Assembly: GCF_036250675.1 (NCBI RefSeq)
Contig: NZ_CP109592.1
Location: forward strand, 4,030,001 to 4,094,000
Source of the DNA: Streptomyces sp. NBC_01689
GTDB lineage: Bacteria > Actinomycetota > Actinomycetes > Streptomycetales > Streptomycetaceae
Reading direction: 5' to 3'
Length of the DNA stretch: 64,000 bases
Shown here: piece by piece, positions 1 through 9,952 of the stretch
Position numbering within the stretch: the stretch's first letter is position 1
How the letters are laid out: each line of letters starts with the position of its first letter
Notes under the pieces: model-generated
Database searches by the model: none
What the model saw: only the letters and a program-made list of their open reading frames with translations
What the model was told of the DNA's origin: nothing
Position numbers and translations under genes: made by a program

Positions 1-531
1 GGGCCGGGCCTCCGCGAGCAACGGACCGAGCCGTAGCGACAGGGCGGCGGCCCGGTCGACCGCGCGCCGGGCGTCCGGTCCGGCCTCCACCAGGACGTGC
101 AGGGCCATGACGAGCGCGGTGGTGGCCGGATCCGGCCGGTCAACGTCGATGTGGACGGCCACGGTCTCGTGGACGGCCTCGGAGAGCCGGCGGGCCGCGG
201 CGAGCATCTGGTCGACGGTGCGCTGCCCGACACCGGGAATCTGCCGCAGCCGGTAGGGGCCCGCATCCAGAACGCTGCCGAGCGTGCGCAGTCCGCTCTT
301 CTCGACGCTGCCCAGCCGCAGCCGCCCTTCGGTGACGTCCTGGAGCCGGGCGACGGGGATGGCGTCCAGCTCCCGCCTGACCGCCGCGGCGTGGATCGGC
401 GCGAGCGCCGCGCGTACCGCCTCCACGGCCTTCCCGTGGTCCGCGCCGAGCGCCTGCGCCGCCTCGTACAGTCGCGCTCCCCTCGCGACCGTGTCCCGCT
501 CCCCACGCCCCACGTCTCCCGCCCCTCTCAC
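1..531 (-). CDS. Helix-hairpin-helix protein, N-terminal part (truncated by window edge)
   Basis: The frame reads off the window at base 1, so only the N-terminal 170-177 residues are seen. Starts are GTG at 531 or GTG at 513. A helical region (GARLYEAAQALGADHG, about residues 18-33) is followed by a segment with two helix-hairpin-helix-like repeats, LRTLGSVLDAGPYRL and RQIPGVGQRTVDQMLAAARR (about residues 75-110). The second has the GVG hairpin of DNA-binding HhH motifs. The remainder is an alpha-helical region rich in Ala and Arg. I infer non-specific DNA binding. The missing C-terminus may carry a helicase or nuclease domain, as HhH regions often precede such domains, but nothing here shows it. 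Third positions are G/C rich, which supports coding. Confidence 0.6.
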   Translation of the reverse strand, partial: MRGAGDVGRGERDTVARGARLYEAAQALGADHGKAVEAVRAALAPIHAAAVRRELDAIPVARLQDVTEGRLRLGSVEKSGLRTLGSVLDAGPYRLRQIPGVGQRTVDQMLAAARRLSEAVHETVAVHIDVDRPDPATTALVMALHVLVEAGPDARRAVDRAAALSLRLGPLLAEARP

Positions 532-702
532 GACCTCCCCGCATCCTCCCACCGCCGACGCCGACCCCGCCGAGCCCGCCGAGAACGCACCGGACGGGAC
601 CGAGAACCCTCCGCCCGCTCCGGGTACTCGCCGATCTCACCGGGGGCGAAACGAAGGATGCCAGCCCGCCGTTCCCCCAGCCGTCGTGTACACACGGGGC
701 AC

Positions 703-801
703 TCGGCACGGGTTGGCGACCACCGCGTCGTCTGCACGATCGACAACGGGGAACTGGTGGTCTGGGTCGTTCATGTGGGGCACCGGTCCACCGTTCACGG
801 C
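703..801 (+). pseudogene. RelE/ParE-family toxin remnant (C-terminal end only)
   Basis: In plus frame 1 the bases translate as RVGDHRVVCTIDNGELVVW, then VVHVGHRSTVH. This is the C-terminal beta-strand pair of RelE/ParE mRNA-interferase toxins, whose families typically end in RIRVGDYRVVYxI...LVVxVGHRxxVY. The N-terminal helices and the catalytic region are absent upstream: the preceding residues (GAKRRMPARRSPSRR) do not fit. No antitoxin gene is nearby. The same frame runs on past the normal RelE end, as expected of a decayed fragment. I read this as a relic of a toxin-antitoxin locus. A functional short protein is unlikely. Confidence 0.6.
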
Positions 802-860
802 ACCCGACCCCCGCTGACCACACGTCAGAACATCCAGCGCCCGTCCAGCACGGGGACGAC

Positions 861-894
861 GAAGGGGTCGGGCTCGTCAGAGCCCGACCCCTTC
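861..894. terminator. Strong hairpin terminator downstream of ychF
   Basis: Perfect 15-bp arms (861-875 and 880-894) enclose a 4-nt GTCA loop. It lies 47 bp beyond the ychF stop on the minus strand. There is no clear U-tract, as is common in Streptomyces. Confidence 0.75.
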
Positions 895-940
895 CGACAC
901 GTACGTTTGACCCAATACCTCACACGCAGTAGGTGTACGG

Positions 941-2029
<1,089 letters not shown>

Positions 2030-2205
2030 GTTGCGACTTCCCGTACGTGAGGATGGGCGAAGGGCCCCTTGGACTGCTCGGGCCGATCCACCAGTCTACG
2101 GCGTGCCCGCTCCCCTACCGGCGACCTGTCGAACGCATGGCCAAGGTCCGTTCATCGGCGTGTCTGAGGACCTGTTCCACACATAAACCGACCTAAGTTG
2201 GTCCA

Positions 2206-2814
2206 GTGGAGCAACACAGGACGCGTCCTCCCCAGTACCGGCCGCGACGCGACGCGCCTCTTCCCGCCCAGGCGGGGCGGGGCGCGTCCGTCGGCGTACA
2301 GAAGGGCGGGGCACCCGCACGACGGCCCGCGCCGCTGCCCGCACGCGGGGGGCGGCGGCTGCCGAACCCCCGGCTGACCGGACTCGGCGGCGGGCTGTTC
2401 TGCGGTGCGTCGATGTTCCTCCTGGCCTGTCTCGACGAGTTGCTGTTCGGGGCGTCGCCCGCCGTGTACGGCGTGCTGTTCCTGCCCGTCTCCGCGCTGA
2501 CCGCGCTCTGGGTACGACGCGGTGACCTCGTGAGCGCGCCCGTGGTGGTGCCGATCGCGTTCGCGTTCGGGCTGCTGCCGCTCGCCGGCGGGGGCGGCGG
2601 GCTCAGCGGGCGCCTCATGGAGCTCGTCACCGCGCTGGCCACACAGGCGGGCTGGCTGTACGGGGGGACGCTGATCGCCGGTGTCATCTCGACCGTCCGC
2701 AAAGCGCGGCAGATGACCCGCCGGGCCGCGCAGCGGCGGAGCCAGGCCGCCGGGACCCCTCGGGGCGGCGGACCGACCACCCCTCCGGCGCGGTCGGCCG
2801 GGCAGCTCGGCTAG
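2206..2814 (+). CDS. DUF6542 integral membrane protein
   Basis: 202 aa. The first 50 residues are basic and Pro/Arg rich (cytoplasmic). They are followed by three or four hydrophobic segments: GLFCGASMFLLACLDELLF, AVYGVLFLPVSALTALWV, VVVPIAFAFGLLPLAG and LATQAGWLYGGTLIAGVIS. A basic tail ends the protein. This is the Streptomyces DUF6542 pattern; function unknown. It starts at GTG 2206 with no obvious Shine-Dalgarno, and an AT-rich TAAGTT box lies 6 nt before the start, so a leaderless mRNA is possible. It is divergent from ychF and convergent with ppgK. Confidence 0.85.
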   Translation: MEQHRTRPPQYRPRRDAPLPAQAGRGASVGVQKGGAPARRPAPLPARGGRRLPNPRLTGLGGGLFCGASMFLLACLDELLFGASPAVYGVLFLPVSALTALWVRRGDLVSAPVVVPIAFAFGLLPLAGGGGGLSGRLMELVTALATQAGWLYGGTLIAGVISTVRKARQMTRRAAQRRSQAAGTPRGGGPTTPPARSAGQLG

Positions 2815-2821
2815 GAGCCGG

Positions 2822-2871
2822 GTGCGGAGGGCGGGCCCGCCGAAGGGCGCCGTCCCCCGCCTCCGGCGCAC
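2822..2871. terminator. Possible bidirectional terminator between DUF6542 gene and ppgK
   Basis: Imperfect inverted repeat: GTGCGGAGGGCGGG (2822-2835) against CCCGCCTCCGGCGCAC (2856-2871) in the short convergent gap. It pairs with one mismatch or bulge. Confidence 0.4.
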
Positions 2872-2875
2872 GGAC

Positions 2876-3625
2876 CTACGACGCCGTCTTCGCCGCTCTC
2901 ATCGCCGCGCCCACGATTCCCGCGTTGTTCTGCAGCTGGGCCGGGACGATCTCCGCCTTGATGCCCTCGATCAGGGGGAGGAACCTGTCCGCCTTGCGGC
3001 TGACGCCGCCGCCGATGATGAACAGCTCGGGGGAGAACAGCATCTCCACATGGGCGAGGTACTTCGTGACCCGCCGGGCCCAGTGCTCCCAGGTCAGCTC
3101 GTGGTCCTCCTTGGCCTTGGTGGAGGCACGCTTCTCCGCGTCGTGACCACCCAGCTCCAGGTGGCCCAGTTCCGTGTTGGGGACCAGCTCGCCGTCGATG
3201 AAGAGCGCGCTGCCGATACCCGTGCCGAAGGTGAGCAGCAGGACCGTGCCCCGCCGGTCGCGGCCGGCACCGAACTGCATCTCGGCGACGCCCGCCGCGT
3301 CGGCGTCGTTCAGCACCGTCACCGGGAGGCCGCCCAGCCGCTCGCCCAGCAGGGCCCGCGCGTCGGTGTCGACCCAGGCCTTGTCGACGTTCGCCGCCGT
3401 GCGGATGGTGGCGCCGTCGGCGACCACGCCGGGGAAGGTGATACCGACGGGCCCTGTCCAGCCGAAGTGCCCGACGACCTCTTTCACGCCGTCCGCCACC
3501 GCGTCGGGCGTCGCCGGATGCGGAGTGAGCACTTTGTGGCGCTCCTCCGTCAAATCGCCGCGGTCCAGGTCCACAGGGGCGCCCTTGATCCCGGATCCGC
3601 CGATGTCCACACCGAAGATCTGCAT
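2876..3625 (-). CDS. ppgK: Polyphosphate glucokinase
   Basis: ROK-family kinase that phosphorylates glucose to glucose-6-phosphate using inorganic polyphosphate (often also ATP). The 249-aa length fits actinobacterial PPGK. Seen: [17 protein letters not shown] at the N-terminus (phosphate-1 motif), [16 protein letters not shown] (sugar-binding Asn-Asp) and [12 protein letters not shown] (phosphate-2), then an ELGHLELGG active-site segment. It lacks the CxCGxxGC zinc motif of ROK repressors, which is consistent with PPGKs. It starts at ATG 3625, 29 bp after the ispH stop on the same strand, so the two are probably co-transcribed. Confidence 0.95.
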   Translation of the reverse strand: MQIFGVDIGGSGIKGAPVDLDRGDLTEERHKVLTPHPATPDAVADGVKEVVGHFGWTGPVGITFPGVVADGATIRTAANVDKAWVDTDARALLGERLGGLPVTVLNDADAAGVAEMQFGAGRDRRGTVLLLTFGTGIGSALFIDGELVPNTELGHLELGGHDAEKRASTKAKEDHELTWEHWARRVTKYLAHVEMLFSPELFIIGGGVSRKADRFLPLIEGIKAEIVPAQLQNNAGIVGAAMRAAKTAS

Positions 3626-3654
3626 GGCCCTACGTTACGTCGTACGACTGACAG

Positions 3655-4695
3655 TCACTTCTCGGAAGTACCGGACGCAGCGGACGTCACGGAGGAACCG
3701 GACACGCCGCTCGTCCGCTGCTCCACCAGGGCCGCCGCCTCCGCGCGCAGGTCGCGGCGGAGCTCCTTCGGCAGCGAGAAGGTGATGGACTCCTCGGCCG
3801 CCTTGACGATCTCCACGTCCTCGAAACCGCGGGTGGAGAGCCATTCCAGGACCTGCTCGACCAGGACCTCGGGGACGGAGGCGCCGGAGGTGACACCGAC
3901 GGTCGTCACTCCGTCCAGCCAGCCCTCGTCGATCTCGTCGGCGAAGTCCACGAGGTGCGCGTCGCGGGCACCCGCCAGCTTGGCCACCTCGACGAGGCGG
4001 ACGGAGTTCGAGGAGTTCTTCGAGCCGACCACGATGACGAGGTCGGCCTCCTCGCCCATCTGCTTCACGGCGAGCTGACGGTTCTGCGTGGCGTAGCAGA
4101 TGTCGTCGCTGGGCGGGGAGATGAGCTGCGGGAACTTCTCCTTGAGGGCGTCGACCGTCTCCATGGTCTCGTCGACCGACAGCGTGGTCTGGGAGAGCCA
4201 GACGACCCTGGACGGGTCGCGGACCTCGACCTTGGCGACGTCGCCCGGGCCGTCCACGAGCGTGATGTGGTCGGGGGCCTCGCCGGAGGTGCCGATGACC
4301 TCCTCGTGGCCCTCGTGCCCGATCAGCAGGATGTCGAAGTCCTCGTTCGCGAAGCGGACCGCTTCCTTGTGCACCTTGGTGACCAGGGGGCAGGTCGCGT
4401 CGATGGTGGCGAGCCGGCCGGCGGCGGCCTCGTCGTGGACGACCGGGGCGACGCCGTGCGCGGAGAACATGACGATGGACCCCTCGGGGACCTCCGCCGT
4501 CCGCTCGACGAAGATCGCGCCCTTCTTCTCCAGGGTCTGCACGACGTACTTGTTGTGGACGATCTCGTGGCGGACGTAGATCGGGGCCCCGTACTGCTCC
4601 AGGGCCTTCTCGACGGCGATCACGGCGCGGTCCACGCCCGCGCAGTAGCCACGGGGGGCGGCGAGCAGGACACGGCGGCCAGGCGAAGCAGTCAT
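3655..4695 (-). CDS. ispH: 4-hydroxy-3-methylbut-2-enyl diphosphate reductase (IspH/LytB)
   Basis: Last enzyme of the MEP isoprenoid pathway; reduces HMBPP to IPP and DMAPP using a [4Fe-4S] cluster. Three conserved cysteines are visible: [13 protein letters not shown] near the N-terminus, [11 protein letters not shown] mid-protein and [20 protein letters not shown] and the active-site [11 protein letters not shown] are also present. I take ATG 4695 (346 aa). The frame stays open upstream to 5046, but that part overlaps the divergent xseA promoter and is not IspH-like. A TACGAT -10 box ends 7 nt before ATG 4695, fitting a leaderless transcript; ATG 4704 is an alternative. ppgK follows. Confidence 0.96.
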   Translation of the reverse strand: MTASPGRRVLLAAPRGYCAGVDRAVIAVEKALEQYGAPIYVRHEIVHNKYVVQTLEKKGAIFVERTAEVPEGSIVMFSAHGVAPVVHDEAAAGRLATIDATCPLVTKVHKEAVRFANEDFDILLIGHEGHEEVIGTSGEAPDHITLVDGPGDVAKVEVRDPSRVVWLSQTTLSVDETMETVDALKEKFPQLISPPSDDICYATQNRQLAVKQMGEEADLVIVVGSKNSSNSVRLVEVAKLAGARDAHLVDFADEIDEGWLDGVTTVGVTSGASVPEVLVEQVLEWLSTRGFEDVEIVKAAEESITFSLPKELRRDLRAEAAALVEQRTSGVSGSSVTSAASGTSEK

Positions 4696-4855
4696 GCACC
4701 CCATCGTAAGGCCGCACCCGGCAGGCGGTGGATCGCCTCCTCCGTGGAGCCGGTTGAGCCGATGGAGCCGGTCGGTCCGATGGCCCCGGTGACGGAACCG
4801 AGGGCTTCCGGTGCGCGCGGCCGTGTTGTCGGACCCTGCCACTACGCTCGGGCGC

Positions 4856-6064
4856 ATGGCTCTGAACACGTCCGCGGACGCTCCGCTGCCCGTCGGAGAG
4901 GTGTCCCGGCTCATCGGGGGATGGATCGACCGGCTCGGCGCGGTGTGGGTCGAGGGGCAGATCACCCAGTTGTCGCGGCGTCCCGGCGCGGGTGTCGTCT
5001 TCCTGACGCTGCGCGACCCGTCGCACGACATCTCGGTGAGCGTCACCTGCTACCGGCAGGTGTTCGACGCCGTGTCGGACGTGGTGAGCGAGGGCGCCCG
5101 CGTCGTCGTCCTCGCCAGGCCGGAGTGGTACGCGCCGCGCGGCCAGCTGTCGTTGCGCGCCACCGAGATCAAGCCGGTGGGTGTCGGTGAACTGCTGGCC
5201 CGTCTTGAGCAGTTGAAGAAGGCCTTGGCGGCGGAGGGGCTGTTCGCGGCCGAGCGGAAGAAGCCGCTGCCGTTCCTGCCCCAGCTCATCGGGCTGGTGT
5301 GCGGGCGGGCCTCCGCGGCCGAGCGGGACGTGCTGGAGAACGCGCGGCACCGCTGGCCCGCCGTCCGTTTCGAGGTGCGCAACGTCCCCGTCCAGGGGGT
5401 GCACGCGGTGCCGCAGGTCGTGCAGGCCGTGAAGGAGCTCGACGCGCTCGACGGCGTGGACGTGATCGTCGTGGCGCGGGGCGGCGGCAGCGTGGAGGAC
5501 CTGCTGCCCTTCTCGGACGAGCAGCTCGTCCGGGCGGTCGCGGCCTGCCGTACGCCGGTCGTCTCGGCGATCGGGCACGAGCCGGACACCCCTCTCCTGG
5601 ACCTGGTGGCCGACCTGCGGGCCTCCACGCCGACCGACGCGGCCAAGAAGGTCGTACCGGACGTGGGCGAGGAGTACGAGCGGGTACGGCTCCTGCGCGA
5701 CCGCGCGCGCCGTAGCGTCCGCTCCCTCGTCGAGCGCGAGGAGCGCGGGCTCGCGCACGCGCTGGCCCGGCCCTCGATAGAGGACCCGCACCGGATGGTC
5801 GACGAACGCGCGGAGCAGGTCGCGTCGCTCCTCGACCGCGGCCGGCGCACGCTCCGCCACCTCCTGGACCGCGCGGACTCCGAGCTGACGCACACCCACG
5901 CGCGCGTGGTGGCGCTCTCCCCGGCGGCGACCCTCCACCGGGGGTACGCGGTGCTGCAGCGGGCCGACGGGCAGGTGGTCCGGGACCCGGACGAGGTGAC
6001 GGCGGGCGAGGCGCTGCGGGCGCGGGTCGCCGAGGGTGAATTCTCCGTACGAGTGGATGCATAG
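4856..6064 (+). CDS. xseA: Exodeoxyribonuclease VII large subunit
   Basis: Large subunit of ExoVII, a metal-independent single-strand exonuclease that degrades ssDNA to oligonucleotides. An N-terminal OB-fold ([21 protein letters not shown], then VTCYRQVFD, residues about 15-110) is followed by the catalytic domain: [36 protein letters not shown] and [28 protein letters not shown] long helical coiled-coil region and the C-terminal LHRGYAVLQ element follow. Taken from ATG 4856 it is 402 aa, the usual actinobacterial size. A TACGCT box sits 7 nt upstream of the ATG with no Shine-Dalgarno. xseB follows after 9 bp. Confidence 0.96.
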   Translation: MALNTSADAPLPVGEVSRLIGGWIDRLGAVWVEGQITQLSRRPGAGVVFLTLRDPSHDISVSVTCYRQVFDAVSDVVSEGARVVVLARPEWYAPRGQLSLRATEIKPVGVGELLARLEQLKKALAAEGLFAAERKKPLPFLPQLIGLVCGRASAAERDVLENARHRWPAVRFEVRNVPVQGVHAVPQVVQAVKELDALDGVDVIVVARGGGSVEDLLPFSDEQLVRAVAACRTPVVSAIGHEPDTPLLDLVADLRASTPTDAAKKVVPDVGEEYERVRLLRDRARRSVRSLVEREERGLAHALARPSIEDPHRMVDERAEQVASLLDRGRRTLRHLLDRADSELTHTHARVVALSPAATLHRGYAVLQRADGQVVRDPDEVTAGEALRARVAEGEFSVRVDA

Positions 6065-6073
6065 GGTGGGCGC

Positions 6074-6307
6074 ATGACCGGCAAGGTGGACGAAACGCTC
6101 GGGTACGAGCAGGCGCGGGACGAGCTGATCGAGGTCGTGCGCCGGCTGGAGGCGGGCGGTACGACCCTGGAGGAGTCGCTCGCCCTCTGGGAGCGCGGCG
6201 AGGAGCTGGCCAAGGTGTGCCGGCGCTGGCTGGAGGGCGCCAGGGCCCGGCTCGACGCGGCCCTGGCGGAGGAGGGTCCGAAGGAGGTGGACGCGGGCGC
6301 CGAGTGA
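6074..6307 (+). CDS. xseB: Exodeoxyribonuclease VII small subunit
   Basis: Small helical subunit (77 aa) that decorates the XseA coiled-coil arms. The family signature is visible as [36 protein letters not shown], then [16 protein letters not shown]. It starts 9 bp after xseA and is certainly co-transcribed and co-translated. The extreme C-terminus is acidic and variable. Confidence 0.96.
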   Translation: MTGKVDETLGYEQARDELIEVVRRLEAGGTTLEESLALWERGEELAKVCRRWLEGARARLDAALAEEGPKEVDAGAE

Positions 6308-6371
6308 CGCCGTCGGGCCGTCCGCCGGGTTTCCCGATCTTGTGAAGCGGGTCACCCGGCGCATTTTTTGG

Positions 6372-6399
6372 TTGAAGCTTAAATTTTCTCGGGTACTGT
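6372..6399 (+). promoter_or_regulatory. Promoter with overlapping palindromic operator, upstream of rutE-like gene
   Basis: A -35-like TTGAAG (6372-6377) is separated by 16 bp from TACTGT (6394-6399), a TANNNT -10. The -35 lies inside the near-palindrome TTGAAGCTTAAA (6372-6383, 5 of 6 pairs) in an unusually AT-rich stretch (6365-6388). That is typical of a MarR/TetR-type repressor site. The binding protein is unknown. Confidence 0.5.
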
Positions 6400-6454
6400 C
6401 GTTCCTGCCAACCGATCCCATGGATCCACCGCACGTCCCGAGAAGGTTTCCCCC

Positions 6455-7045
6455 ATGTCTCTTGTCCTTGACCCCGCCGCCCAGGACCTGCTGTTCCGTG
6501 AGGCCCGCACCTCGAACACGTTCACCGACGAGCCGGTGACCGACGAGCAGGTCCAGGCGATCTACGACCTGGTCAAGTACGGCCCGACCGCCTTCAACCA
6601 GTCGCCGCTGCGCATCACCCTGGTCCGCTCCACCGAGGCGCGCGAGCGCCTCGTGAAGCACATGGCCGAGGGCAACCAGCCGAAGACCTCCACCGCCCCC
6701 CTCGTCGCGATCCTCTCCGCGGACAACGAGTTCCACGAGGAGCTCCCGACCCTCTTCCCGCACTTCCCGGCCGCCAAGGACGTCTTCTACTCGGAGCGCC
6801 CGGCCCGTGAGGGTGCCGCCTCGCTGAACGCCGCGCTGCAGGCCGCGTACTTCATCATCGGCATCCGCGCCGCCGGCCTCGCCGCCGGCCCGATGACCGG
6901 CCTCGACTTCGCGGGCGTCCAGAAGGAGTTCCTGGACGACGACCACACCCCGCTGATGGTCGTCAACATCGGCAAGCCGGGCGAGGACGCCTGGTTCCCG
7001 CGCTCCCCGCGTCTGGACTTCGACCAGGTCGTCACGACCGTCTGA
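6455..7045 (+). CDS. Malonic semialdehyde reductase RutE-like nitroreductase
   Basis: 196-aa FMN-dependent nitroreductase-family enzyme. It aligns in outline with RutE/YcdJ (3-hydroxypropionate from malonic semialdehyde): FREARTSNTFTDEPVTDEQVQ, YDLVKYGPTAFNQSPLR (FMN-binding Asn-Gln-Ser), ASLNAALQAAYFIIGIRAAGLAAGPMTGLD and VVNIGKPGEDAWFPRSPRL. None of the other rut (pyrimidine breakdown) genes are nearby, so the physiological substrate may be another aldehyde, quinone or nitro compound. AGAAGG lies 8 nt before ATG 6455. The AT-rich palindromic promoter at 6372-6399 suggests regulated expression. Monocistronic; terminator at 7099-7137. Confidence 0.85.
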   Translation: MSLVLDPAAQDLLFREARTSNTFTDEPVTDEQVQAIYDLVKYGPTAFNQSPLRITLVRSTEARERLVKHMAEGNQPKTSTAPLVAILSADNEFHEELPTLFPHFPAAKDVFYSERPAREGAASLNAALQAAYFIIGIRAAGLAAGPMTGLDFAGVQKEFLDDDHTPLMVVNIGKPGEDAWFPRSPRLDFDQVVTTV

Positions 7046-7098
7046 CCCGGCCGGCGGCACCACGGCCGCACCGTGGTGACCGTCCGCCCGCGGACATC

Positions 7099-7137
7099 GA
7101 GAAGGGCCCCCGTCAATGGCGCCGGGGGCCCTTTCTC
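7099..7137 (+). terminator. Hairpin terminator after rutE-like gene
   Basis: Arms 7099-7112 (GAGAAGGGCCCCCG) and 7123-7137 pair with a single bulge, followed by C/T residues. It lies 54 bp past the stop codon. Confidence 0.75.
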
Positions 7138-7177
7138 CGTCGGTCGGCCATCGGCGGCCGACGGTACCTGGCGGCTC

Positions 7178-7274
7178 GGCCGCAGGCCGCAGGCCGCAGG
7201 CCGCAGGCCGCAGGCCGCAGGCCGCAGGCCGCAGGCCGCAGGCCGCAGGCCGCAGGCCGCAGGCCGCAGGCCGC
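7178..7274. repeat. Tandem 7-bp repeat (GGCCGCA), 13 perfect copies plus a 6-bp partial
   Basis: GGCCGCA repeats without error 13 times from 7178 to 7268, then GGCCGC to 7274. The unit is out of frame with codons; it reads as a mixed Arg/Pro/Gln/Ala heptapeptide cycle on either strand, so apparent ORFs across it are artefacts. It lies in a gene-free stretch between the rutE-like gene and the DUF4245 gene. Perfect identity suggests recent slippage. From 7275 to about 7605 I see no gene or recognised element. Confidence 0.95.
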
Positions 7275-7605
7275 CAGGATGGTGGCCGCACGATGACGGC
7301 CCCCGCACGTCCGCCAGGGTGCTCCCGTGTGCGGGAACGCGCCTGTCGCGTCGGCGGGTCCGGCGCACCACCCGGGGAACGTCTTTGCCCGGCCGTCAGT
7401 GCGCGGGCGCCCCGTCGGCGCCCCGGCGCGCGGCGCAGCGGTCGGATCGGACGTGTCCGCGTCCGCGGCGCACCGCCCGGATCAGGCGTGCCATGTCCGC
7501 GGCGCACGGCCGCGGCGGCCGCACGCACCCCGGCCCGCGGCCCTCGGCCCACCGGGCACACCGTCTGCCACCGGCAACACGCGGCCGGACCGGGCACACG
7601 CTCTC

Positions 7606-7629
7606 CCGGGGTGCGCCGACGCACCCCGG
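7606..7629 (-). terminator. Hairpin, probable terminator of DUF4245 gene
   Basis: Perfect 10-bp arms (7606-7615, 7620-7629) around a CCGA loop, about 80 bp downstream of the minus-strand DUF4245 stop. Confidence 0.5.
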
Positions 7630-7707
7630 CACACGCACGGTCGCCCGCGGCAGACGCCCGTGCGGATCGTGCGCACCCTCGTCCGCGGCAGCCGGGCACG
7701 CGGCCGG

Positions 7708-8226
7708 CTACGACGTCTTCAGCGCCCCGGCCATCCTGGCGAGCTGCCCGAACGACGCCGTCCCGGTCACCACCGTCGTCGAGCCCTTGCCCCGCAGCAC
7801 GAGGGCGTCGTACTTGTCGCCCTCGTACCGCTCCCACGTGCGGTCGCCGATCCGCTCGGTGGCCTTCGTGGCCGCGGCGCCCTGGCTGGCCGAGTCGATG
7901 AACGCGGCCGCCCGCTGAGTGGACTGCTCGATCGCCACGTACTGACCTTCGGGATCGTGGAAGCCCAGGTGCCAGGCGTCGAACGCGGCGCCGTCGTACC
8001 GCACCGACGTCGCCTTCCACGTCCCGGGCAGCCCCTCGGGGGCCGCCACCGGATACGACGCCGCGCGACGCGCCGTGAGCAGCTCGACACGGTAGTCGAC
8101 GCGCTTGAGGGGAGGCTCGGAGTCGTCGTGCGGGATGAAGATGTAGATGACGCCCGCCATGATCCCGATCAGGCCCAGGGAGAGAAGCATGTCCCGGACC
8201 GTCTGCTTGCCTTTCGTACCAGCCAC
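7708..8226 (-). CDS. DUF4245 membrane-anchored protein
   Basis: 172 aa. A short basic N-terminus ([12 protein letters not shown]) precedes one transmembrane segment ([19 protein letters not shown], residues about 14-33). The rest is an extracytoplasmic domain with the DUF4245 pattern: [52 protein letters not shown] and [10 protein letters not shown]. This is an actinobacterial family of unknown function that is frequently next to glpX, as here (divergent, 125-bp gap). It starts at GTG 8226. Confidence 0.9.
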   Translation of the reverse strand: MAGTKGKQTVRDMLLSLGLIGIMAGVIYIFIPHDDSEPPLKRVDYRVELLTARRAASYPVAAPEGLPGTWKATSVRYDGAAFDAWHLGFHDPEGQYVAIEQSTQRAAAFIDSASQGAAATKATERIGDRTWERYEGDKYDALVLRGKGSTTVVTGTASFGQLARMAGALKTS

Positions 8227-8351
8227 GCCCCTATCGTCGCAGGTGCCCTGGCCTGCTCATCCGTGGGGCCCCCTGCTCATTCTGTCGGCCTGGCGATAGA
8301 GTCGGGACACACCCTCATCCGGCCGTCGTCGTATCAGAAAGGTGCGCTCCG

Positions 8352-9383
8352 ATGACCGAGCATCATCTGCCGTCCGAACTCGAGGTCCCCTCCGAGGCCC
8401 CCGACCGAAATCTCGCCCTGGAACTCGTCCGGGTCACCGAGGCCGCCGCGATGGCCGCCGGCCGCTGGGTCGGCCGCGGCGACAAGATCGGCGCCGACGG
8501 CGCCGCCGTACGCGCCATGCGGACCCTCGTCTCCACCGTCTCGATGAACGGCGTCGTCGTCATCGGTGAAGGTGAGAAGGACGAGGCCCCGATGCTCTTC
8601 AACGGGGAGCGTGTCGGCGACGGCACCGGTCCCGAGTGCGACATCGCCGTCGACCCGATCGACGGGACCACGCTGACCGCCAAGGGCATGACCAACGCGA
8701 TCGCCGTGCTGGCAGCCGCGGACCGCGGCACCATGTTCGACCCGTCCGCGGTCTTCTACATGGACAAGCTGGTCACCGGCCCCGAGGCCGCCGACTTCGT
8801 CGACATCAACGCGCCCGTGTCGGTGAACATCCGCCGGGTCGCCAAGGCCAAGCGTTCCACCCCCGAGGACGTCACGGTCGTCATCCTCGACCGGCCGCGC
8901 CACGAGGGGATCATCAAGGAGATCCGCGAGACCGGCGCCCGGATCAAGCTGATCTCCGACGGTGACGTCGCGGGCTCGATCCTCGCGCTCCGCGAGGGAA
9001 CCGGCATCGACCTGCTGCTCGGCATCGGCGGGACGCCCGAGGGCATCATCTCGGCCTGCGCGGTGAAGTGCCTGGGCGGCACGATCCAGGGCAAGCTGTG
9101 GCCCAAGGACGACGACGAGCGGCAGCGCGCGCTCGACGCGGGTCACGACCTCGACCGGGTGCTGTTCACCGACGACCTGGTCTCCGGCGAGAACGTCTTC
9201 TTCGTCGCGACCGGCATCACCGACGGCGAGCTGCTGCGCGGGGTGCGCTACCGCGCCGAGGTGGCGACGACCGAGTCGATCGTCATGCGCTCCAAGTCCG
9301 GCACCGTCCGCCAGATCACCTCCCAGCACCGGCTGAGCAAGCTGCGGGCGTACAGCGCGATCGACTTCGACCGCGCGAAGTAG
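8352..9383 (+). CDS. glpX: Fructose-1,6-bisphosphatase class II
   Basis: GlpX-type FBPase (343 aa), the gluconeogenic phosphatase of actinobacteria. Seen: [31 protein letters not shown] (metal-binding Glu/Asp), [16 protein letters not shown] (DPIDGTT phosphatase motif), [24 protein letters not shown] and [29 protein letters not shown] lies upstream of ATG 8352. It has its own promoter in the divergent gap with the DUF4245 gene. Confidence 0.97.
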   Translation: MTEHHLPSELEVPSEAPDRNLALELVRVTEAAAMAAGRWVGRGDKIGADGAAVRAMRTLVSTVSMNGVVVIGEGEKDEAPMLFNGERVGDGTGPECDIAVDPIDGTTLTAKGMTNAIAVLAAADRGTMFDPSAVFYMDKLVTGPEAADFVDINAPVSVNIRRVAKAKRSTPEDVTVVILDRPRHEGIIKEIRETGARIKLISDGDVAGSILALREGTGIDLLLGIGGTPEGIISACAVKCLGGTIQGKLWPKDDDERQRALDAGHDLDRVLFTDDLVSGENVFFVATGITDGELLRGVRYRAEVATTESIVMRSKSGTVRQITSQHRLSKLRAYSAIDFDRAK

Positions 9384-9474
9384 CCCGACGGGCCGGACGA
9401 CCCGGACGGGCCGCGTACGGACACCACGTCCGTGGCGGTACGTCCGGGGTGCGCGTCCGGGGGCCGGAGCCGCG

Positions 9475-9521
9475 CGTACGGAGAACCCCGTGCGTACGGA
9501 GAACCCCGTGCGTACGGAGAA
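9475..9521. repeat. 18-bp direct repeat, 2.6 copies
   Basis: CGTACGGAGAACCCCGTG occurs at 9475-9492 and 9493-9510, with a third partial copy from 9511. It lies between glpX and the terminator at 9532-9563. Confidence 0.85.
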
Positions 9522-9531
9522 GACAGAGATG

Positions 9532-9563
9532 AGGGGCGCCCCCTGTGCGGAGGGGGCGCCCCT
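9532..9563. terminator. Bidirectional terminator between glpX and wblI
   Basis: Perfect 13-bp arms, AGGGGCGCCCCCT (9532-9544) and its complement (9551-9563), with a 6-nt loop, followed by TT on the plus strand. It serves the convergent genes glpX (+) and wblI (-). Confidence 0.85.
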
Positions 9564-9580
9564 TTCCCGTCGCGTTCCGG

Positions 9581-9952
9581 CTAGCCGGCCGCCGCTATCG
9601 GGCCGCGCGCGGCCTTCTTCAGCTCCAGGTCGCGGCGGCGGCGCCGGGCCAGCACCACCCGGCGCTCGGCGGCGGTCAGGCCGCCCCACACCCCGTACGG
9701 CTCGGGTTGCAGCAGCGCGTGTTCACGGCACTCGACCATCACGGGACAGCGGGCGCAGACGCGCTTGGCCGCCTCCTCGCGGGACAGCCGGGACGCCGTG
9801 GGCTCCTTGGAAGGGGCGAAGAACAGGCCGGCCTCGTCCCGCCGGCACACCGCCTCCGTGTGCCATGGGGCTTCCTGATCCCTGTCCCGCACTGGCGCCC
9901 GCTGGGCCGGAACGGCAGCTACCTGCAGGGACTGATGCGGCGGTTGCAGCAC
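9581..9952 (-). CDS. wblI: WhiB-like iron-sulfur transcription factor (WblI-type)
   Basis: 123-aa Wbl protein. It has four cluster-binding cysteines: AVCRRDEAG near residue 36, then CARCPVMVEC (Cys-X2-Cys-X5-Cys). Next come the GVWGGLTAAER turn that contacts the sigma factor and a basic tail (RRVVLARRRRRDLELKK) for DNA contact. Wbl proteins bind a [4Fe-4S] cluster and act with the principal sigma factor's region 4. I assign WblI from remembered sequence and its place next to glpX/fumarase genes. It starts at GTG 9952 with AGGAG 7 nt upstream. Confidence 0.88.
   Translation of the reverse strand: MLQPPHQSLQVAAVPAQRAPVRDRDQEAPWHTEAVCRRDEAGLFFAPSKEPTASRLSREEAAKRVCARCPVMVECREHALLQPEPYGVWGGLTAAERRVVLARRRRRDLELKKAARGPIAAAG

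Noticed and set aside
528..746. 72-aa minus-strand ORF with a CPVC motif
   Set aside because: Tempting for a zinc knuckle, but it is antisense to the RelE remnant, has no Shine-Dalgarno and becomes Arg-rich; not supported.
4696..5046. IspH N-terminal extension to 5046
   Set aside because: It is antisense to xseA and beyond the conserved IspH start; the -10 box at 4703-4708 supports ATG 4695.
7178..7274. GGCCGCA array considered as CRISPR or as a coding repeat
   Set aside because: The unit is 7 bp with no spacers, and it is not a codon multiple.
3635..8020. A 1461-codon minus-strand open frame spanning ispH, xseA, xseB and the rutE-like gene
   Set aside because: It runs antisense or out of frame through well-identified genes and its translation is Arg/Pro/Gly low complexity; it reflects high GC content.
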